Part shown: positions 60,046-64,000 of the stretch, piece by piece
How the letters are laid out: each line of letters begins with the position of its first letter
Numbering within the stretch: position 1 is the stretch's first letter
NCBI RefSeq assembly: GCF_008710135.1
Contig: NZ_VYKK01000026.1
Span: 32,382 to 96,381, forward strand
Direction of reading: 5' to 3'
DNA: 64,000 nt
Source: Paenibacillus spiritus
GTDB taxonomy: Bacteria; Bacillota; Bacilli; Paenibacillales; Paenibacillaceae
Position numbers and translations under genes: made by a program
Notes under the pieces: model-generated
Database searches by the model: none
What the model saw: the letters and a program-made list of their open reading frames with translations, nothing else
Told to the model about the DNA's origin: nothing

Positions 60046-60627
60046 CTAGAAGAGCATGGCCAGTATTCCCTCAACGGATCGATCGACGAATGCCCGTTCC
60101 GGACGGGATTTCAGAATCACGGTCAACCCTATTAAAGATACAACCAAAGTCTGGGCCAAACGCTTAGCGTCTAGTTGGGGCTCCAGTTCTCCGGTTCGCT
60201 GCCCCCGCTCAATCGTTTCTTCAAAAATCACCGAAAGGTACATTTGATGCTCTCTTGTCAGAATCTCGAATTTCTCATCATGCGGGGCCATCTCCACCAT
60301 AGAGTTAATGCAGAAGCACCCCCAGTTTGCACTTTCCCCTCGCCCTTGGACCACTAACTCTCCGAATAGAACACGAAAGGCCTTCTTGACGGAAGGAACG
60401 CTCTGCAGACTGGAACGAATTTGAGCAGCATGAGCACTTGTATATTTCCGCAATGCCGCTTCAAACAATCCCTTTTTATCGCCGTAAGCGGCATATAAAC
60501 TCGGTTTCTGTATACCCATTCGGGACGTTAACTCGCTCAACGAAGCCGCTTCAAACCCTTTTTCCCAAAAGAGCTCCATGGCTGCAGTCAACGCCTTCTC
60601 CTCATCAAACTCCCGTTGTCGGGCCAT
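60046..60627 (-). CDS. TetR-family transcriptional regulator (exporter-linked)
   Basis: 193-residue repressor. ATG at 60627 is chosen because AAAGGAGGAG precedes it. The helix-turn-helix reads AASLSELTSRMGIQKPSLYAAYGDKKGLFEAAL (residues about 27-60), and the C-terminal domain (WGCFCINSMVEMAPHDEKF) matches the TetR_C group of YxaF/LmrA-like repressors. It is divergent from the MFS gene at 60785 across a 157-bp AT-rich region with operator-like palindromes. Confidence 0.92.
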   Translation of the reverse strand: MARQREFDEEKALTAAMELFWEKGFEAASLSELTSRMGIQKPSLYAAYGDKKGLFEAALRKYTSAHAAQIRSSLQSVPSVKKAFRVLFGELVVQGRGESANWGCFCINSMVEMAPHDEKFEILTREHQMYLSVIFEETIERGQRTGELEPQLDAKRLAQTLVVSLIGLTVILKSRPERAFVDRSVEGILAMLF

Positions 60628-60753
60628 AAGTCTCCTCCTTTTTATACCGTTCGTTATATTATCTTTCACCTCATTATGGATGTCAAGTTATACAAAATTC
60701 GCTCCTTTTCAAAATAATGTTGACAGTTTACTCTTTAAGATATAAATTTGTCG

Positions 60754-60779
60754 GGTACTTATTTGTACCTAACGGTACA
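60754..60779. promoter_or_regulatory. Operator-like palindromes before the MFS exporter
   Basis: Three half-sites GGTAC (60754), TGTACC (60764) and GGTACA (60774) form two overlapping inverted repeats; TGTACC-TAAC-GGTACA is a perfect 16-bp palindrome ending six bases before the ATG of the MFS gene. A TTGACA lies upstream at 60720-60725. These are likely binding sites for the divergent TetR protein. Confidence 0.6.
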
Positions 60780-60784
60780 TAATT

Positions 60785-62026
60785 ATGAACACAAAACAAA
60801 GAAAGCAGGTGATTTTCCTGAATAAACCCGATGAAAACAGGAAGCCCCTTACCATGTCCCGCTCTTTAATTTTGTTATTTGCAGTTTCGTGCGGCCTGTC
60901 TGTAGCCAACATCTATTACGCACAACCTTTACTGGATGCAATTGCAAGCGAGTTCGCGATCCCGCCTTCCTTTATCGGTCTTGTGGTAACCATAACACAA
61001 ATCTGTTATGCGCTCGGGCTTCTGCTGCTGGTTCCACTTGGCGACCTCCTCAATCGGCGCTGGCTGATTCCTGGGCAAATGCTATTATCCGTGGGGGCTT
61101 TAACGGCAGTCGGCTTAGCTCCTTCAAGCACCGTCGTGTTCATCGGCCTTGCCTTCGTCGGGCTGCTTGCCGTCGTGGCGCAGACGCTTGTCGCGTTTGC
61201 AGCGACCCTTGCAATCCCGGCTGAGCGCGGAAGGACCCTTGGTCTTGTGACTGGCGGAATCGTCATTGGTATTCTACTCGCCCGATCTGTGGCAGGCGTG
61301 CTGACTGATTTCACCGGGTGGCGTTCCGTCTATCTATTCTCTGCCGGTCTAACGTTCATCCTCGCGGGAATTCTGTTTGGTATGCTTCCTTCCGAGAATC
61401 GCCGAGAGGAATCTCTATCCTACCGGAGACTCCTTCGTTCTACCTTGGCTTTATTCTTTAAGGAACCCGTTCTGCGTGTCCGCGCCTTGCTGGCACTCCT
61501 GATTTTTACGGATTTCAGCATCCTCTGGACCTCCCTTGTATTTCCACTTAGCGCCCCTCCGCTTTCCCTGTCACATACTGCTGTAGGGGCCTTTGGCCTG
61601 GCAGGAATTGCTGGTGCCCTTGCAGCAACACGAGCCGGGCAACTGGCCGACCGTGGAACGGGACAGGTGACAACGGGCGCAGCATTGATCCTCCTTCTCG
61701 CTTCTTGGTACCCGATTAGCCGAATTCAACATTCGATTCCAGTCCTAATCATTGGCATTGTTCTGCTTGATTTGGCCGTACAGGCCGTGCATGTCACGAA
61801 CCAAAGCATGATCCTGAGCGTCCGCCAAGAGGCGCGAAGCAGACTTACCGGAGGTTATATGATGTTCTACTCTTTTGGCAGCGCTTTAGGATCTATCGCT
61901 TCTACCTTTACCTATGAACTGGCAGGATGGAGAGGAATCTGTATATTGGGCGCCGGAGTCAGTGCACTTGCCATTCTGTTCTGGTGGATGACCCGAGGCT
62001 GTCAGCCTGGCTTAAAATCCAGTTGA
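60785..62026 (+). CDS. DHA1-family MFS transporter
   Basis: 413-residue membrane protein with 12 predicted helices. Signatures: FAVSCGLSVANIYYAQPLLDAIASEF (helix 1) and ICYALGLLLLVPLGDLLNRRWLI (helices 2-3 with the MFS loop), VTGGIVIGILLARSVAGVLTDFTGWRSVYLF (helices 5-6). It resembles the YtbD/AraJ-like proton-driven exporters. The start is uncertain: the ATG at 60785 has no ribosome site, whereas AAGCAGGTGA lies a few bases before a CTG/GTG about 10 codons on. Expression is probably repressed by the divergent TetR. Confidence 0.9.
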   Translation: MNTKQRKQVIFLNKPDENRKPLTMSRSLILLFAVSCGLSVANIYYAQPLLDAIASEFAIPPSFIGLVVTITQICYALGLLLLVPLGDLLNRRWLIPGQMLLSVGALTAVGLAPSSTVVFIGLAFVGLLAVVAQTLVAFAATLAIPAERGRTLGLVTGGIVIGILLARSVAGVLTDFTGWRSVYLFSAGLTFILAGILFGMLPSENRREESLSYRRLLRSTLALFFKEPVLRVRALLALLIFTDFSILWTSLVFPLSAPPLSLSHTAVGAFGLAGIAGALAATRAGQLADRGTGQVTTGAALILLLASWYPISRIQHSIPVLIIGIVLLDLAVQAVHVTNQSMILSVRQEARSRLTGGYMMFYSFGSALGSIASTFTYELAGWRGICILGAGVSALAILFWWMTRGCQPGLKSS

Positions 62027-62104
62027 GGTACGAATTTGAAAGCGAAGTATCGATATTTGGGTTACAATTGGCCTATCCCGCTTCATAGAACAGGAGAGAT
62101 CGCT

Positions 62105-62527
62105 GTGCAGCTTTCAGATTCCACTTATTCCGCCATCAAGGCTCTGTGTACACAAGGCGACGCGTTCATGAGAACGGGCAATCTCAATGCCGCCAAGCAA
62201 AATTATCTGGCCGCCCTCCGCCTATTGCCGGACAACCCTCAAGAATGGGAAGCCGCTACCTGGATCTATGTGGCGATCGGGGATGCCCACTACCGGATGA
62301 AGAACTATGATAAGGCCTTCAAGTCCTTCTATAATGCTGTACGCTGCCCGAATGGACTGGGTAATCCGTACATCCACCTTCGGCTGGGACAGTTATATTA
62401 CGAACAGAGGAACCATACCAAGGCCGCCGACGAGCTCACCCGGGCTTACATGGGCGGCGGTATCGCGATCTTTATGGAAGACGACCCCAAGTATCTGGCG
62501 TTTTTGGAGACCATCTTGAAGATTTAA
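62105..62527 (+). CDS. Tetratricopeptide-repeat protein
   Basis: 140-residue protein. A GTG start at 62105 follows AGGAGAG; an earlier in-frame TTG has no ribosome site. Three TPR-like helical pairs are visible: ALCTQGDAFMRTGNLNAAKQNYLAALRLLP, WIYVAIGDAHYRMKNYDKAFKSFYNAVR, and HLRLGQLYYEQRNHTKAADELTRAYM. It is a small soluble scaffold for protein-protein contact; the partner is unknown. It lies 78 bp after the MFS gene on the same strand. Confidence 0.85.
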   Translation: MQLSDSTYSAIKALCTQGDAFMRTGNLNAAKQNYLAALRLLPDNPQEWEAATWIYVAIGDAHYRMKNYDKAFKSFYNAVRCPNGLGNPYIHLRLGQLYYEQRNHTKAADELTRAYMGGGIAIFMEDDPKYLAFLETILKI

Positions 62528-62593
62528 TTGGTCAAGTTACCGGAGGCTACTTGTAGCGCGCTGAACGATAACCAGACATATTCCGGAAAATGA

Positions 62594-62635
62594 ATAATGG
62601 CTTCGCCCTTCTAAGCAGAGGGGCGAAGCCATTAT
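62594..62635 (+). terminator. Hairpin after the TPR gene
   Basis: ATAATGGCTTCGCCC pairs with GGGCGAAGCCATTAT around a 12-base loop, a perfect 15-bp stem 66 bp after the TPR stop codon. Confidence 0.7.
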
Positions 62636-62787
62636 GATATTCTTCCATTCACTAATTCTGTTATAAAAGAGGCTCATGCAATGTGAAGGTATCCGTCTTA
62701 CCGGACACCTGTTCAGTGACAATAATGTTGGTTACTTAGAAACTGAGGTAAATCAAGTCTTTTCTGGCTTTCAACTCACTATACTAG

Positions 62788-62844
62788 TTACATTAAAGTT
62801 GGTGTCCAAGAAAACATCCCAAAAACTCTAATTACATTAAAGTT
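62788..62844. repeat. 13-bp direct repeat, two copies 44 bp apart
   Basis: TTACATTAAAGTT occurs at 62788-62800 and 62832-62844; similarity extends slightly on both sides (AGTTAC/AATTAC; TTGGT/TTTGT). It lies beyond the 3' end of the AT-rich gene, near the point where composition changes. Confidence 0.65.
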
Positions 62845-62884
62845 TGTACTTCAAAATAACAAGATATTTGTACTCCCAATGTCT

Positions 62885-63940
62885 TTATGCATACTGAAGT
62901 GCTCGCAGCTGGTTTTTATTTGTTATAAGCTCCCACACAATTTCATTCAATACTTCATCTAATCGACAGCAGATATTTAAGTAAGTCCAATTTTCTATAC
63001 TGTACTCGAATTCATCGTATTGATAATTTATCATAAACTCATCTCTATAACGTTTTAATAATTGTTGTATCGCTCTATAATCTCCATGAGCTATTTTATT
63101 TCTGAGTTGTCTCATTATTTGTGCGAACGTGGCTTTCTTAGTCGTTCCTATTCGTGATTCTTTTAAAAATAAGGGAAGCTTTCTTTCTAACTCTCCAAAA
63201 GTTCTCCCATTACCTGATGGATTTATTATTAACATTTCTATTAGAGACATCACCTTGAATACATGATAGGCATTATATTCACGATCATGATACATTGAAT
63301 TTATTATGTAATCTAAAATCCAAAAATCCTCTTCTCTCTGCAAAAAATCATCTACTAATACGCCTACTTTTACTAATGAAGATAAACACTGATTATTATA
63401 GTTTTCAAAATCCAACTGTGAGTTTAACATTGCTTGGAAAAAATTCAGAATACGGGGCTTCTCGTTAAATTCATCTGAAGAAAACGTTGAAAAAGGTATC
63501 CTATTATTCAATACGTCCTTACCCTTAGTTGAATATTGAATCATATTGCAAAAATTTAGGAATTTTCGTGGAAATGAAACCTCACATGTAGGGCTATCCA
63601 TTGTGTCATTTTTCAATTGTAAGTATGAATTTTCGAAATCCAATACATCAATAGCAATCAGGTTTCTTGCTATTATTTCTAAATCAGTGTTATAACCCTC
63701 TAAAGGAATTTTCCATTTCGTTTTTTTAATTAACTCAGTAAGATCATAATTACTAAGTTGTGTGTCTATAACTTCTTCTTTTTCCCATACCTTTAATTTA
63801 TGTTCAAGTACTAGTATCTCTTCAAGCATATCGTCTTGTAATCCATTTACCCAATCACTAGGCGGATTTGATATTCCAATACCTAATTTTTTGGATATGA
63901 TAGTCGGTTCAATATTTCCATAGAAATTTAAAATAATCAT
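62885..63940 (-). CDS. AT-rich protein with HEPN (ApeA-like) motif, unknown function
   Basis: 351-residue soluble protein, ATG at 63940 after GGAGGGGAATTA. Codon use is strongly AT-rich, unlike the rest of the window. Residues 1-90 are Ile/Asn/Lys-rich with no known domain. The C-terminal third contains MRQLRNKIAHGDYRAIQQLLKRYRDEF (near residue 285), the RN-x-x-x-H core of HEPN domains as in ApeA-type proteins, preceded by VFKVMSLIEMLIINPSGNGRTFGELERKLPLFL. HEPN proteins are often RNases in anti-phage or toxin systems. Assignment rests on this motif and context only. Confidence 0.65.
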   Translation of the reverse strand: MIILNFYGNIEPTIISKKLGIGISNPPSDWVNGLQDDMLEEILVLEHKLKVWEKEEVIDTQLSNYDLTELIKKTKWKIPLEGYNTDLEIIARNLIAIDVLDFENSYLQLKNDTMDSPTCEVSFPRKFLNFCNMIQYSTKGKDVLNNRIPFSTFSSDEFNEKPRILNFFQAMLNSQLDFENYNNQCLSSLVKVGVLVDDFLQREEDFWILDYIINSMYHDREYNAYHVFKVMSLIEMLIINPSGNGRTFGELERKLPLFLKESRIGTTKKATFAQIMRQLRNKIAHGDYRAIQQLLKRYRDEFMINYQYDEFEYSIENWTYLNICCRLDEVLNEIVWELITNKNQLRALQYA

Positions 63941-64000
63941 TAATTCCCCTCCGACATCTAGGATGTGTCTGAAAACTAAATACTATGGTAAGATTTGAGA
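63941..64000. other. AT-rich right end of the window
   Basis: Leader of the HEPN-like gene on the minus strand; too short to judge the promoter or the next gene. Confidence 0.4.

Larger units (their letters stand above)
62528..62884. other. 357-bp gap: hairpin and short direct repeats
   Basis: No gene is supported. It contains the hairpin at 62594-62635 and two copies of TTACATTAAAGTT (62788-62800, 62832-62844). Base composition shifts to AT-rich at about 62650, the left boundary of the AT-rich island. Confidence 0.6.

Noticed and set aside
1..64000. CRISPR arrays, tRNA or rRNA genes, transposases, integrases
   Set aside because: No regularly spaced repeats, tRNA-like cloverleaf, rRNA segments or transposase/integrase motifs were recognised on reading both strands; absence is by eye only.

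Overview
The window looks like a chromosomal segment of a GC-rich, spore-former-type Bacillota, most likely a Paenibacillus or close relative. This is inferred from the gene content: an agrBDCA system, GH27, GH43 and CE7 polysaccharide enzymes, MalFG-type sugar importers, strong AGGAGG ribosome sites with frequent GTG/TTG starts, and NRPS/PKS genes. No rRNA, tRNA, CRISPR array or insertion sequence was recognised.

Layout. (1) 1-5990, minus strand: a sulfonate/taurine-type ABC importer operon that also carries two paralogous AprA-like flavoproteins (one cut by the window edge) and an AprB-like dicluster ferredoxin. An intrinsic terminator sits inside its leader. (2) 6030-16.5 kb: housekeeping and accessory genes (CBS protein, TetR plus DHA2 exporter, beta-propeller protein, HAD phosphatase, luciferase-like oxidoreductase, GT2-GtrA fusion, phosphodiester glycosidase, SH3-amidase, cupin). 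(3) 16.6-26.7 kb: galactokinase, a J-domain-like membrane protein, AraC regulator with GH27 alpha-galactosidase, CE7 esterase, alpha/beta hydrolase, chemoreceptor, and an XRE regulator with a period-5 glycine-rich domain. (4) 26.8-54.3 kb, all minus strand: the centre of interest. A three-gene ABC exporter, a split NRPS, a discrete acyltransferase, two AT-less PKS modules, a catalytically degenerate ketosynthase, a type II thioesterase, a terminal A-PCP and a phosphopantetheinyl transferase are followed by a complete agrB-agrD-agrC-agrA quorum-sensing operon. (5) 54.4-58.7 kb: GH43 glycosidase plus a sugar ABC importer. (6) 58.9-62.6 kb: gene remnants, a SnoaL-like protein, a TetR/MFS divergent pair and a TPR protein. 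(7) 62.9-63.9 kb: an AT-rich island gene with a HEPN-like motif.

How region 4 works together (inference). AgrB would process AgrD (core around CCFLIG) to a cyclic peptide, AgrC would sense it and AgrA (LytTR) would activate transcription. The agrB leader and the leader of the exporter/NRPS-PKS operon share a TTAGGA element placed 16-17 bp before a -10-like hexamer. That suggests cell density switches on the signal genes and the biosynthetic operon together. The assembly line is unusual: four condensation domains but only two adenylation domains, one carrier protein with a divergent phosphopantetheine site, all malonyl loading in trans, and a stand-alone ketosynthase fold lacking its Cys-His-His triad. 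Both adenylation domains have specificity residues resembling aliphatic (Val/Ile) codes. I do not recognise the product.
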